A DNA stretch of 42,647 bases from Deltaproteobacteria bacterium. Its GTDB lineage: Bacteria; Myxococcota_A; UBA9160; UBA6930. A program made the translations under genes and the position numbers. Below, piece by piece: positions 16,007 through 23,972 of the stretch; position 1 is the stretch's first letter; each line of letters starts with the position of its first letter. The stretch spans positions 1 to 42,647 of the forward strand of contig JAJDAQ010000174.1 of assembly GCA_029261815.1 (NCBI GenBank), written 5' to 3'. The notes under the pieces were generated by a model. That model had not been told where the DNA came from. It did no database searches and was given only the letters and a program-made list of their open reading frames with translations.

Positions 16007-17442
16007 TGGCCAGTTACCGCTACGACCGACTCTCTGCCCAGGACAACACCTTCCTGGTCGGAGAGACCCCGACCGCGCACATGCACATCTCGGGTGTTGC
16101 GATGTACGAAGTGGGCGATCTCACGACGCCCAGCGGCGGCGTCGACTTCTCCAAGATTCGGGCCGCCGTTGAAGGCGTGCTCCACCGCATTCCGCGTTAT
16201 CGCCAGAACCTGATGTGGGTGCCCGTCTTCGACAATCCGGTCTGGGTCGACGATGCGGACTTCAACCTCGACTACCACGTGCGTCACACGAGTCTCCCTC
16301 GCCCCGGAGGCGCAGCGGAGTTGAAGCGCCTGGCCGGTCGCATCATGGCGCAGCAGCTCGACCGCGAACGGCCGCTCTGGGAGATGTGGGTCGTCGAGGG
16401 CGTAGGAAACGGCGACTACTTCGCCATCATCACCAAGGTGCATCACTGCATGATCGACGGTGTGTCCGGGGTCGATCTCCAACAGCTGCTGATGACGTTG
16501 AAGCCCGAGAAAGAGCCGCCGGCGCCGGTGCCGTACGTGCCGCGAGTGGCGCCGTCAACCAGCGAGCTGTTTCGCGACGAGGTCGCGCATCGGATCTCGA
16601 TGCCGTTGGCCCTGGTTCGCGGATTCCAGGCCCTGCAGGACCAGACCGAAGACCTGCGTGCGGATATCGGAATCCGTGCCAAGGCACTTGGTGAACTGTT
16701 CAGTCAGGCGATGGATCCGCCGTCGGATACGCCCATCAACGGTCCGCTTGGACCTCACCGGCGCTTCGACTGGCTGTCCGTGCCGCTCGACGATGTGAAG
16801 AACGTCCGGCGTGCGGCCGGGTGCACGGTCAACGACGTCGTTCTCGCGACGGCGGCCGGCGCGTTTCGGGAGTACTTGCGGCTTCGAAACGTGGACCCGG
16901 CCCGGATCAGCTTCCGCGCTTCCGCGCCGGTGAGTATGCGGCGCGAAGACGAGAAGGGCGCGCTCGGGAATCGCGTTTCGTCGTGGATGGTCGACTTGCC
17001 GCTTGATCGCGAGACACCGAAGGAGCGGCTCGAAGCGATCCGCGAGACGACCCAGGATTTGAAGGACTCGAACAGTGCCCTCGGTGTGGACATGATGATG
17101 CAGGTGGCCGAGTGGACGCCGCCGGTGTTGTTGTCGCTCGGCGCACAGGCCGCCGGAAGCCAGACCAACACGATCATCACGAATGTACCGGGGCCACAGT
17201 TTCCGCTGTACATGCTCGGCGCGCGCCAGGTCAACGTCTTCCCGATGGCGCCGCTCCTCGAAAACATGGGGCTGGCCATCGCGCTCTTCAGCTACGACGG
17301 CCGTATGAACTGGGGCTTCATCTCCGACTACAACCTGGTACCGGACCTCGAGGTGTTCCGGGATCTCGTTGAGCAATCCCTGACCGAGCTGGCCGCGGCG
17401 TACGGTGTGGAAGTGGCTGGCGCGATCGACGACTTCGCCTGA
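16006..17442 (+). CDS. Wax ester synthase / acyl-CoA:diacylglycerol acyltransferase
   Basis: A 478-residue WS/DGAT-family acyltransferase that makes wax esters and/or triacylglycerol from acyl-CoA at the membrane surface. The condensation-type active site HHCMIDG is at residues 146-152, preceded by the PLWE motif at 123-126. The C-terminal half has the conserved NVPGPQFPLYMLGA stretch and NWGFISDYN. Length is typical (450-480). It probably supports intracellular neutral lipid storage and is coupled to the preceding membrane esterase, which could hydrolyse the same lipids. A reading frame opening at 15931 includes upstream esterase sequence; the ATG at 16006 gives MASYRYDRLSAQDNTFL, the family's usual beginning. 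Confidence 0.92.
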   Translation: MASYRYDRLSAQDNTFLVGETPTAHMHISGVAMYEVGDLTTPSGGVDFSKIRAAVEGVLHRIPRYRQNLMWVPVFDNPVWVDDADFNLDYHVRHTSLPRPGGAAELKRLAGRIMAQQLDRERPLWEMWVVEGVGNGDYFAIITKVHHCMIDGVSGVDLQQLLMTLKPEKEPPAPVPYVPRVAPSTSELFRDEVAHRISMPLALVRGFQALQDQTEDLRADIGIRAKALGELFSQAMDPPSDTPINGPLGPHRRFDWLSVPLDDVKNVRRAAGCTVNDVVLATAAGAFREYLRLRNVDPARISFRASAPVSMRREDEKGALGNRVSSWMVDLPLDRETPKERLEAIRETTQDLKDSNSALGVDMMMQVAEWTPPVLLSLGAQAAGSQTNTIITNVPGPQFPLYMLGARQVNVFPMAPLLENMGLAIALFSYDGRMNWGFISDYNLVPDLEVFRDLVEQSLTELAAAYGVEVAGAIDDFA

Positions 17443-17449
17443 GCGTCCT

Positions 17450-17962
17450 CTATTGGAACTCTGCGAGTTGGTCGCGGTACTGGGCGCGAAGTGAGTTGGC
17501 CTCTGCGCGGGTGAATCCGAGTTCCTCGGCGATCGAGACGATCTCCCCCGCTTCGGGGCCCGAGATGACCCCGTCTGCCGCTGCCACCGCGTAGAGACAC
17601 GCAAGGAGCTGGCCCCGTTGGGCCTTGGTCGAGAGGTCGCGGAACTCCCGCGTGACGACGTAGTTCTCGGTGCCCCCAAGGAGACGTGCCTGGCTCTTGG
17701 CGATCTCGACGACAAGGTCGGCCTCGCCATCGTCGAGGGCCGCGAGGCCGGTGACGATGCGGTGCATCTCGCGCGTTTCGGCGTCCGCGAAGTCGAGATC
17801 GGCATGCGCCACGCGCGCCAGCACATAGGAAAATCCGGCGAGGAAACGAGCCTTTTCGATCGGCAGCCGTTCGAGTCGCGCCGCGATCTCGCGCACGGTT
17901 GCGGTCTCGCCCTTGCTCGCCGTGTTGGCGTCCTTGATGCCCAGGAACTTGAGAAGCGACAT
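17450..17962 (-). CDS. TerB-like protein (tellurite-resistance TerB fold)
   Basis: A 170-residue all-helical protein with acidic-rich repeats typical of TerB/DjlA-N domains. Two similar halves are visible: LAGFSYVLARVAHADLDFADAE and LLACLYAVAAADGVISGPEAGEI, each followed by an acidic loop that in TerB binds divalent metal. The N-terminus MSLLKFLGIKDA is short and charged. Family members are linked to metal or stress responses and often act as scaffold domains; no enzyme activity is expected. It is divergent from arsC (64 bp between starts), and both have TAG-type -10 hexamers. The stop is 7 bp from the convergent WS/DGAT stop. Confidence 0.7.
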   Translation of the reverse strand: MSLLKFLGIKDANTASKGETATVREIAARLERLPIEKARFLAGFSYVLARVAHADLDFADAETREMHRIVTGLAALDDGEADLVVEIAKSQARLLGGTENYVVTREFRDLSTKAQRGQLLACLYAVAAADGVISGPEAGEIVSIAEELGFTRAEANSLRAQYRDQLAEFQ

Positions 17963-17970
17963 GGTCGCGA

Positions 17971-17976
17971 AGGCTA
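17971..17976 (-). promoter_or_regulatory. Candidate -10 hexamer (TAGCCT) for the TerB-like gene
   Basis: On the reverse strand, TAGCCT lies eight bases before the ATG at 17962 without a Shine-Dalgarno sequence, consistent with a leaderless or very short leader transcript. Confidence 0.3.
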
Positions 17977-18014
17977 GCAGCGTTCTGCTCGTAGAGAGGA
18001 GTCGCGCCGAAAGC

Positions 18015-18020
18015 TAGGAT
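18015..18020 (+). promoter_or_regulatory. Candidate -10 hexamer (TAGGAT) for leaderless arsC
   Basis: TAGGAT ends six bases before the arsC ATG at 18027. The same hexamer with identical spacing precedes the Lhr start at 25857. No Shine-Dalgarno sequence lies at the correct distance. Confidence 0.45.
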
Positions 18021-18026
18021 CTGGCG

Positions 18027-18389
18027 ATGGCACTCCCTGAAGGCGACGCACTGGTCCTCCTCCATAATCCGCGGTGTTCCAAGAGTCGTGCGGCCCTGGC
18101 GCTGCTCGAAGAGCGCGGCGCGGCGTTCGCGACACGCCTCTACCTCGAGGATCCGTTGACGCTCGAGGAACTGGCCGCGCTCGCCGGGCGTCTGGGCAAG
18201 AACGCGCTCGATTTCACCCGAAAAGGGGAGGCCGCATTCGCGGAGGCCGGACTCTCTTCGAGTTCCGCCGATAGCACGGTGTTCGAAGCGATGGCGGCGG
18301 CACCGATCCTGATGGAGCGGCCGATCCTCGTCGGCCGCGAGCGGGCCATCATCGGGCGACCGCCCGAGGGTATTCTCGCCCTGGTGTAG
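18027..18389 (+). CDS. arsC: Arsenate reductase, glutaredoxin-linked ArsC family
   Basis: A 120-residue thioredoxin-fold protein of the ArsC/Spx/YffB family. The catalytic Cys lies in HNPRCSKSRAAL, and an Arg in MERPILVGRERAIIGRPPE matches the transition-state arginine region of ArsC. It lacks the CxxC of Spx. Reduction of arsenate to arsenite with glutathione/glutaredoxin is the family reaction, although some members (YffB-like) have no proven arsenic role. A nearby arsS gene supports an arsenic connection. No ArsR regulator, ArsB/Acr3 efflux pump or ArsM methyltransferase is visible here. It appears to be transcribed alone from a leaderless-type promoter, convergent with the flavoprotein gene (12-bp gap). 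Confidence 0.82.
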   Translation: MALPEGDALVLLHNPRCSKSRAALALLEERGAAFATRLYLEDPLTLEELAALAGRLGKNALDFTRKGEAAFAEAGLSSSSADSTVFEAMAAAPILMERPILVGRERAIIGRPPEGILALV

Positions 18390-18401
18390 GCGAGCCCGTG
18401 C

Positions 18402-19937
18402 CTAACGTCTGAACTTCAGGATGAAGTCGAACAGGCGCTGCACCGTTGGCGTCAGGCGGGTTCGCGTGAAGAGGCCGGCGGCGCGTTTGATGGCTTCACC
18501 CTGGGTCGGGTATGGATAGATGACGTTCCCGAAGGCGCCGAGCCCGATTTTCTGGGTGATGGCCAACGTGAACTGGGTGATGAGGTCGCCAGCATGGCTG
18601 GCCACGATGGTGGCGCCGACGATCTCGTCGGTGCCCTGCTTGACGTGGACCTTGACGAAGCCGGTTTCCTCGCCGTCCGTCACCGCTCGGTTGGCCGCAG
18701 CCATGTCGATCTGGAAGGTATCGACGGCGATTCCGAGATCCTGGGCGTCCTTCTCGTAGAGCCCGACGTGGGCGATCTCGGGATCCGTGTAGGTACACCA
18801 CGGCATCACAAGGTCTGACAGCTTCTTCTTGCCGAGTGGGCCGAACGAGAACAGTGCGTTCTGGACCACGATCTTGGCCGCTGCGTCCGCCGCATGGGTG
18901 AACTTCCACTGCATGCAGACGTCTCCGGCCGCAAAGATGCGAGGGTTGGATGTCTGGAGGTGGTCGTTGACCTCGATCCCGATGCGCGGGTCGAATGTGA
19001 CACCGACTTCTTCGAGGCCCATTCCTTCGACGTTGGGCGCGCGTCCGGCGCCGACCAGGATTTCGTCGACGACGTGCTCGACCTCCTGGCCATCCGCCGT
19101 CGTGAGATGAACGACCTTCTCGGCCCCGCGGGTTTCGATTCGATTCAGGCTCGTCCCGAATAGCATGTTGACGCCATCTGCCTCGATCTGCTCCTGCACG
19201 ATTCGCGCGGCGTCGGGGTCTTCGCGGACGAGGATCTGATCCATCCGCTCGTAGATCGTCACCTCGGACCCCAGTCGCTGGAACGACTGCGCGAGTTCAC
19301 AGCCGATCGGGCCCGCGCCGATCACGCCGAGTCGTTTGGGTCGGTCGGTGAGCGTGAAGACGGTTTCGTTGTCGAGGTAGCCGCTTTCGGCGAGGCCCGG
19401 GATCGGTGGGGCCGTGGCTCGCGCACCGGTGCAGATCACGGCCTTCGCGAATTCGAGTGTGGTGCCGTCGACATCGACGGTGTCCGCCCCGGTGAAGCGG
19501 GCGTCGCCCAAGAAGACTTCGACGCCGAATTCGTCACGGTATCGCGCGGCGGAATCTTCGTGGGAGATCCGTGCGCGGATCTCTCGCATGCGTTCCATCG
19601 CTCCGGCGAAATCGGGCGCGAAGTCGTCGGGCACATCGAGGCCCAGGAACCCGTTCTGGCCGGCTTCGTGAAGCCGTCGCGCCGATCGGATGATGGCTTT
19701 CGAGGGGACGCAGCCCACGTTCAAGCAGTCGCCGCCCATCAGGTGGCGTTCGACGAGGGCGACCTTGGCGCCCAACCCCGAAGCGACCAGGGCCGTGATG
19801 AGGCCCGCGGTTCCGGCGCCGAGAACGACCAGGTGATAGCGCCCACTCGGGTCGGGGTTCTTCCAGTCCGGCGGATGCACATGGGCAACGAGTTGCTCGT
19901 TATGCGCGTCGCGCGGAAGGACTTCAAGGACGGACAT
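18402..19937 (-). CDS. Mercuric-reductase-like FAD-dependent pyridine nucleotide-disulfide oxidoreductase
   Basis: A 511-residue two-dinucleotide-domain flavoprotein. The FAD motif VLGAGTAGLITALVASGLGAK starts near residue 38. The redox-active disulfide is C71/C76 in GGDCLNVGCVPSK. The NAD(P) motif is VIGAGPIGCELAQSFQRLG, and the second FAD motif is IFAAGDVC. Near the C-terminus, where dihydrolipoamide dehydrogenases have HxHPT, it has YPYPTQGEA, so the catalytic His is absent; this is closer to MerA-like enzymes, but the MerA C-terminal vicinal cysteines are also missing. The N-terminal 35-residue extension (HVHPPDWKNPDP) is characteristic of this family. The substrate is unknown. It lies 2 bp after the TVP38 gene, so the two are co-transcribed. 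Confidence 0.85.
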   Translation of the reverse strand: MSVLEVLPRDAHNEQLVAHVHPPDWKNPDPSGRYHLVVLGAGTAGLITALVASGLGAKVALVERHLMGGDCLNVGCVPSKAIIRSARRLHEAGQNGFLGLDVPDDFAPDFAGAMERMREIRARISHEDSAARYRDEFGVEVFLGDARFTGADTVDVDGTTLEFAKAVICTGARATAPPIPGLAESGYLDNETVFTLTDRPKRLGVIGAGPIGCELAQSFQRLGSEVTIYERMDQILVREDPDAARIVQEQIEADGVNMLFGTSLNRIETRGAEKVVHLTTADGQEVEHVVDEILVGAGRAPNVEGMGLEEVGVTFDPRIGIEVNDHLQTSNPRIFAAGDVCMQWKFTHAADAAAKIVVQNALFSFGPLGKKKLSDLVMPWCTYTDPEIAHVGLYEKDAQDLGIAVDTFQIDMAAANRAVTDGEETGFVKVHVKQGTDEIVGATIVASHAGDLITQFTLAITQKIGLGAFGNVIYPYPTQGEAIKRAAGLFTRTRLTPTVQRLFDFILKFRR

Positions 19938-19939
19938 CT

Positions 19940-20671
19940 TCAGGACTCCTGGGTGGTTTCGATGTCACCGGCGGCTTCGGAGAGCGCGCGGCGAGCGATG
20001 CGGGTGACGAGGACGGTGACCACGAGTGTGGCGACGAAACCGATCGCGGCGAACGCAGTCTGGCCGGCGTCTGCGCTGCCGGAGGCAGCAGACGCTGCGT
20101 CCGCGCCAAGGCTTCCGAGGTATACGTAAAGCACTGTTCCCGGAATCATTCCGAGGGACGCGACGACGTAGTCGAGCAGCCTCACGCGCGTCAGGCCGAG
20201 ACCGTAGTTGAGCAAGGTGAATGGGAAAACCGGGGAGAGACGAAGCAGGAAGACGATCTTCCGACCTTCGTTCTCGATCGCGCGGTCGATCGCGGCGAAG
20301 CGGTGGTTGCCCGCGATTCGCTTCTCGATGGCTTCACGCGCAAAGTACCGCGCGACCAGGAACGCCAGTGTGGCGCCAAGCGTGGCGCCGAAGAAAACGG
20401 TGACGGAGCCTTTCACGACGCCGAATGCGAGGCCGCCGGCGATCGTCAATGCGGAGCCGGGCACGAACGCGACGACGCCTATGGCGTAGACCAACGCAAA
20501 GACGAGAGGGCCGGCCGCGCCGAGGCCATCCACCCATTCTCGGAATGGCTCCACGTAGGCGCCGGCGAAGCGGCCAATCGCGATGAGCGCGAGGATGGCC
20601 GCGATGCCGCCCAGGATCCTGCGAACGGGAAGCCCGCTGGGCGGGCTCGGGGATTGGGGTGTCTCGCTCAC
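19940..20671 (-). CDS. TVP38/TMEM64 (DedA-like, VTT domain) membrane protein
   Basis: A 243-residue inner-membrane protein with about five or six hydrophobic segments. Family signatures are GSALTIAGGLAFG in the re-entrant loop and LRLSPVFPFTLLNYGLGLTRV, typical of the VTT/SNARE-associated domain; related proteins are linked to lipid scrambling or flipping and membrane homeostasis. The start is a GTG with GGTGGAGA upstream. It sits directly ahead of the mercuric-reductase-like flavoprotein gene and downstream of arsS on the same strand (66 bp), so the three may form one operon. The pairing of TVP38 and this flavoprotein recurs in other bacteria as far as I recall, but its function is not established. 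Confidence 0.85.
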   Translation of the reverse strand: MSETPQSPSPPSGLPVRRILGGIAAILALIAIGRFAGAYVEPFREWVDGLGAAGPLVFALVYAIGVVAFVPGSALTIAGGLAFGVVKGSVTVFFGATLGATLAFLVARYFAREAIEKRIAGNHRFAAIDRAIENEGRKIVFLLRLSPVFPFTLLNYGLGLTRVRLLDYVVASLGMIPGTVLYVYLGSLGADAASAASGSADAGQTAFAAIGFVATLVVTVLVTRIARRALSEAAGDIETTQES

Positions 20672-20737
20672 GGCTGCCGGTCTCCACCCCGGTGTCTGTG
20701 TGGGGTCGCTGGAGGTACGCCGTTCATTGCCGCCGGG

Positions 20738-21718
20738 TTACGCGAGTGCTCCACCACAACTCGATCCTGCACCGGCCGTGCAGCCAAAGCAATGGCGATC
20801 GGTGGCAATCGGCTGTGCGGTGAGTTCGGCGAGATCGTCGACTTCGTGCAAGGATGCCGGGCCCGCGATCGGAAGACCGAGTGCCTGGTTGAAATCGCAG
20901 TCGAAGAGCCGTCCCTCGTGGTCGACCGACAGCGTATGGCGGCACATCAGTCCGTCGAGCGTCGCCGCGTTGAAGTGATTCACCAGCAGCGACAAATAGG
21001 CGTCGTGCTGGCCCGTCCGCTCCAGATCTCGCGCGAACCGCTTGATTGGCATGTTCGTGATCGTGAACAGCCGGTCGAAGTGGATCTCGAAGAGTTCCTG
21101 GAGCTCGCGACGATAGTCGGCCTCCAGTGCTGGCTGTGGCCCCGGCAGGCTGGCGCCGAGCGGGTTGTAGACCAGGTCGAGGCGAAGGCCGGTGCCGGGC
21201 TGGGCGTAGCCGAGCTTGTTCAACCACTGGAGCCCCTCGATGCTTCGGGCGAAGACATGCTTGCCGCGCTGCGCTTCGACGTTCTCGAGGGTGTAACAGG
21301 GCAGCGAGGCGACGACATCGACGCCCTGGTCGGCGAGGAATGCGGCGGTTCCGGCCTGCCCGTCGCGGAACAGGATCGTCAGGTTGCAGCGGTCGATGAC
21401 GCGGCGACCGAGCGCGCGCGCGCCGCGCACCAGGAATTCGAAGTGCGGATTCATCTCCGGGGCGCCGCCGGTCAGGTCGAGGGTGTCGAGTGTCGGGTTG
21501 CGCTCGAGGATCGCGAGGACTCTTTCCGCCGTGCGGTCGTCGATCGCCTCGGTCCGCTTGGGTCCGGCTTCGACATGGCAGTGGTGGCATGCTAGGTCGC
21601 AGCGTTTGCCGACATTGACCTGGAGCGTGGTCGTCTCGGCTCTTCGCAGCGGCGCAAGCCCGGCGTCGGCCAGATAGCGGTCGAACACGGACGGGTGAGC
21701 CGGGGGCATGAGGGACAT
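20738..21718 (-). CDS. arsS: Radical SAM protein ArsS (arsenosugar biosynthesis type)
   Basis: A 326-residue radical SAM enzyme. The [4Fe-4S] cluster motif CxxxCxxC is C40-C44-C47 in GKRCDLACHHCHVEAGP, followed by LDLTGGAPEMNPHF. The C-terminal Cys-rich domain ends in HCFGCTAGAGSSCGGALA, diagnostic of the ArsS family (formerly the DUF3641 domain); some homologues carry selenocysteine, but here all positions are ordinary codons. In arsenosugar pathways ArsS acts after ArsM-catalysed methylation to add the deoxyadenosyl group to dimethylarsenic. No arsM is in the window. The start at 21718 lacks a clear Shine-Dalgarno sequence. It shares an AT-rich divergent promoter region with the tetR gene at 21829. 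Confidence 0.87.
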   Translation of the reverse strand: MSLMPPAHPSVFDRYLADAGLAPLRRAETTTLQVNVGKRCDLACHHCHVEAGPKRTEAIDDRTAERVLAILERNPTLDTLDLTGGAPEMNPHFEFLVRGARALGRRVIDRCNLTILFRDGQAGTAAFLADQGVDVVASLPCYTLENVEAQRGKHVFARSIEGLQWLNKLGYAQPGTGLRLDLVYNPLGASLPGPQPALEADYRRELQELFEIHFDRLFTITNMPIKRFARDLERTGQHDAYLSLLVNHFNAATLDGLMCRHTLSVDHEGRLFDCDFNQALGLPIAGPASLHEVDDLAELTAQPIATDRHCFGCTAGAGSSCGGALA

Positions 21719-21781
21719 ACGTTCGAGGGAGGCTGACGGTTATGGCGAGGATTGGTGCTCCCCGTGGGGCGTTCTTCGATT

Positions 21782-21813
21782 TTGACTTGATTTTCCTGAA
21801 CATACGTTAAATT
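21782..21813 (+). promoter_or_regulatory. AT-rich divergent promoter region between arsS and tetR
   Basis: TTGACT at 21782-21787 is a good -35 match, with TACGTT (21803-21808) or TAAATT (21808-21813) as -10 candidates at 15 or 20 bp, neither ideal. The surrounding sequence is far more AT-rich than the rest of the window, as expected for a promoter and a likely TetR operator. No clean long palindrome is seen; CTGAACAT with ATGTCAG is only an imperfect inverted repeat. Confidence 0.35.
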
Positions 21814-21828
21814 AGTGAACTGAAATTC

Positions 21829-22467
21829 ATGTCAGTTTCTCACGACGTCCAATCTCCGAGCCCCCCGCCGAACGGCAACACGAGCCGCCGCACCGAAACA
21901 CGTCGGCGGCTGCTTGAAGCCGGAACCGCCCTCTTCGCCGCAGAGGGGCTGCATGCCGTGACCAGTGCGCGGATCGCTCAGCATGCCGGGGTCGCGACCG
22001 GCACCTTCTACCTGCACTTCTCCGACAAGCACGTGCTCTTCGAAGAGATCGTTTCCGTGGCGCTCGCCGACCTGCGATCGCGGCAGGATTCCGCTGCGGC
22101 CGGGATCCAAGCGCCCGCCGAAGTCCTGCGGGTTCGCCTTGAGGAACTCGTGCGCTTCACGGAAGAGAACCGGGAGCTGATTCTGGTGGCGTTCGCGCGC
22201 GGCCCGGAGAGCGGGCCCATTACGCAGCTGATCCATGATCGCGTCGCGACGGATATCGAAGAGCGTCTGCGGCGCCGCGTCGCGGCAGAGGGGCTCGCGA
22301 TCCATCCGGGCGTCGCTGCGCAATCGCGGGCGGCCACATTGATTCGCGTGATTGCGTGGTGGGCCGAAGACCCGACGCGCGCTTCCCGCGAAGACGTCGT
22401 CGAGACCCTGCTGCTCCTGGAGCCGGGCCGCCAGGCCAGCCCCAAGGCCCCCGACGGGGCCCTTTAG
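21829..22467 (+). CDS. TetR/AcrR-family transcriptional regulator
   Basis: A 212-residue repressor-type protein. The N-terminal helix-turn-helix is clear: RRRLLEAGTALFAAEGLHAVTSARIAQHAGVATGTFYLHFSDKHVLFEEIV (residues about 24-75), with the canonical GTFYLHF recognition-helix end. The ligand-binding C-terminal part is helical and not diagnostic. It is transcribed divergently from arsS and 88 bp upstream of the diiron enzyme gene on its own strand, so it may control either or both. Ligand unknown. The start has no Shine-Dalgarno sequence. Confidence 0.88.
   Translation: MSVSHDVQSPSPPPNGNTSRRTETRRRLLEAGTALFAAEGLHAVTSARIAQHAGVATGTFYLHFSDKHVLFEEIVSVALADLRSRQDSAAAGIQAPAEVLRVRLEELVRFTEENRELILVAFARGPESGPITQLIHDRVATDIEERLRRRVAAEGLAIHPGVAAQSRAATLIRVIAWWAEDPTRASREDVVETLLLLEPGRQASPKAPDGAL
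22446..22465 (+). terminator. Possible terminator overlapping the tetR stop codon
   Basis: GGCCCC (22446-22451) and GGGGCC (22456-22461) form a perfect 6-bp stem with a CGAC loop, shortly followed by TTT inside the final codons of tetR. The T-run is short, so it may only attenuate read-through into the diiron gene. Confidence 0.35.
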
Positions 22468-22555
22468 CCTGGCCGAGAGAAAACGTTAGTCGTTCGATCG
22501 GCACCGTCCATCAAGCGCGCGACCACCCCCCATCGTTCACCGAAGGAACCTACCC

Positions 22556-23665
22556 ATGTCCCACATTACCCACGACCCTGCGTACAACACTGTCGACCGC
22601 GACGACTTCATGAGCATGATCGAAGTCGATCGCTATGCCGATCGTGCCGATGCCTTCGACGAGATCATCTCGGCGACCCGCGACCACTTCTGGGACCCCA
22701 ATGATCCCAAGTACATCGACTTCGACGCTGAGCCGTTCGATGTCGAGACCCAGCTGATCATGCCGAAGGAATTTACCGTCGAGCTGAACTGCGCCGTCGC
22801 GGAGAAACTCGACGAGGGCCAGCAGATCAAGCTCGCGAACCAGAGCACGCGTTTCATCGTGTCGTCACTCCTACACGGTGAGCAGGGCGCTTTCAGCCTG
22901 TCCGCGAGCCTGTGCCACATCATGCGAGACCCGGGAGCGCAGGAATACGCATCCAATCAGGCGCGCGAGGAAGCGCGCCACGTCAACGGCTTCTCGCAGT
23001 ACGTGAGCAAGCGCTTCGGGACTGCGCTCGGATGTGGGCCGACCCTGGCGAGCCTTCTCGACGAGGTCGTGATGGCACCCGAGGTCTACAAGAAGCTCGT
23101 GGGCATGCAGATGCTGATCGAAGGACTCGCGATGGGCGCATTCGCGACGCTCCAGGCGCGCACGTTTGACCCGACGCTCAAGCGCCTGATCCAGCTCGTG
23201 ATGAGCGACGAGGCGTTCCATCATCGATTCGGAAAGATCTGGGCCGACAAGACCGTTCCCGACCTGACGCCCGAGCAGCACGAGGTCGTTGAAGACTGGG
23301 CCGCCCACTGCTTTCAGGTACTGCTCTTCAATCTCGTGAACGCCGAGCAGAAGCAGGAGATCTACCCCGAATTCGGCCTCGATTGGGAGTGGGTTCGCGG
23401 CGCCGTGCTCGAGGCATTCGGCGAGGAAGATCGTCGCAAGACGATGACCGAGAACACGAACATCTTCCGCGTGCTGATCAAGACGCTGTTGAAGGCCGGA
23501 ATCATCACCGAACGGACCAAGCACGTGTACGGAAACTGGGTCGACATGGCCGAGCTTCACGCCGAAGACGATGAGGTCGCGGGTGCCGACGTGGCAGAAG
23601 CGGCGCTGATCGAGTTGGCCGAGATCAACTCGCACCGGCGCGTGATGTCGAAGGCGCTGCGCTAG
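22556..23665 (+). CDS. Carboxylate-bridged diiron (ferritin-like superfamily) oxidase/oxygenase, substrate unknown
   Basis: A 369-residue soluble helical protein with a full set of class I diiron ligands: Glu109 (HGEQGAF), Glu139 and His142 (REEARH), Glu189 (LIEGLA), and Glu219 and His222 (SDEAFHH). The E, ExxH, E, ExxH order and spacing fit ribonucleotide reductase R2/monooxygenase-like ferritin-fold enzymes. No RNR C-terminal tail or radical Tyr context is evident, and I do not recognise a named subfamily. A possible role is oxidation of a lipid, aromatic or amine substrate with O2. AAGGA at 22543-22547 supports the start. It follows a tetR gene by 88 bp, suggesting inducible expression. 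An AurF-like N-oxygenase is an alternative. Confidence 0.7.
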   Translation: MSHITHDPAYNTVDRDDFMSMIEVDRYADRADAFDEIISATRDHFWDPNDPKYIDFDAEPFDVETQLIMPKEFTVELNCAVAEKLDEGQQIKLANQSTRFIVSSLLHGEQGAFSLSASLCHIMRDPGAQEYASNQAREEARHVNGFSQYVSKRFGTALGCGPTLASLLDEVVMAPEVYKKLVGMQMLIEGLAMGAFATLQARTFDPTLKRLIQLVMSDEAFHHRFGKIWADKTVPDLTPEQHEVVEDWAAHCFQVLLFNLVNAEQKQEIYPEFGLDWEWVRGAVLEAFGEEDRRKTMTENTNIFRVLIKTLLKAGIITERTKHVYGNWVDMAELHAEDDEVAGADVAEAALIELAEINSHRRVMSKALR

Positions 23666-23972
23666 GGAGCGCTTCACGCTTCGTCGCGAAGGGGCGGCGC
23701 CCATTGGCGTGGCCCCCCAGCCGATTGGCTCGCCTCGGGCTCCGAGTTCGTCCAGGGCGCAGCCGGCCTCGGACACCTGAGTCGGTAAGCGGCTGTTTCT
23801 GCTGCGCTTTACTTCGGCCGGGGGGTCACGCCAGCGGACGCAGCCTTGCTAGACTCGTCTGTCGCGGCACCGACGGTGCGTCGGCTGTGAACGTCTACGA
23901 TTTCCCCGCTGGCTTGCGTGCGTCCGAATGAGACGCCGACGCCCGGTGACTGACAAGAGAGAAGAGAAAACC
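23666..23972 (+). promoter_or_regulatory. Intergenic region before the MFE-2-type genes
   Basis: No gene is supported in these 307 bp. At the diiron stop codon, GCGCT/AGCGC (23659-23663/23668-23672) with an AGGG loop could be a weak terminator, followed by a second small hairpin CTTCG/CGAAG (23679-23691). TAGACT at 23850-23855 is a -10-like hexamer; no good -35 is seen. If it is used, the dehydrogenase leader would be about 110 nt. The AGAGAAGAGA tract just before 23973 can serve as a Shine-Dalgarno sequence. Confidence 0.3.

Noticed and set aside
18402..19937. Dihydrolipoamide dehydrogenase or true mercuric reductase
   Set aside because: The HxHPT catalytic His is absent (YPYPT), and so are the MerA C-terminal Cys pair and heavy-metal domain; no mer operon genes are nearby.
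20303..21595. 430-codon open frame on the plus strand over the TVP38 and arsS genes
   Set aside because: It runs across two convincing minus-strand genes and has no domain; the radical SAM cysteines lie on the minus strand.
21776..21830. AT-rich patch as a possible sign of horizontal transfer or an insertion scar
   Set aside because: It is confined to the divergent arsS-tetR promoter region; flanking genes have the same high GC as the rest and no repeats border it.
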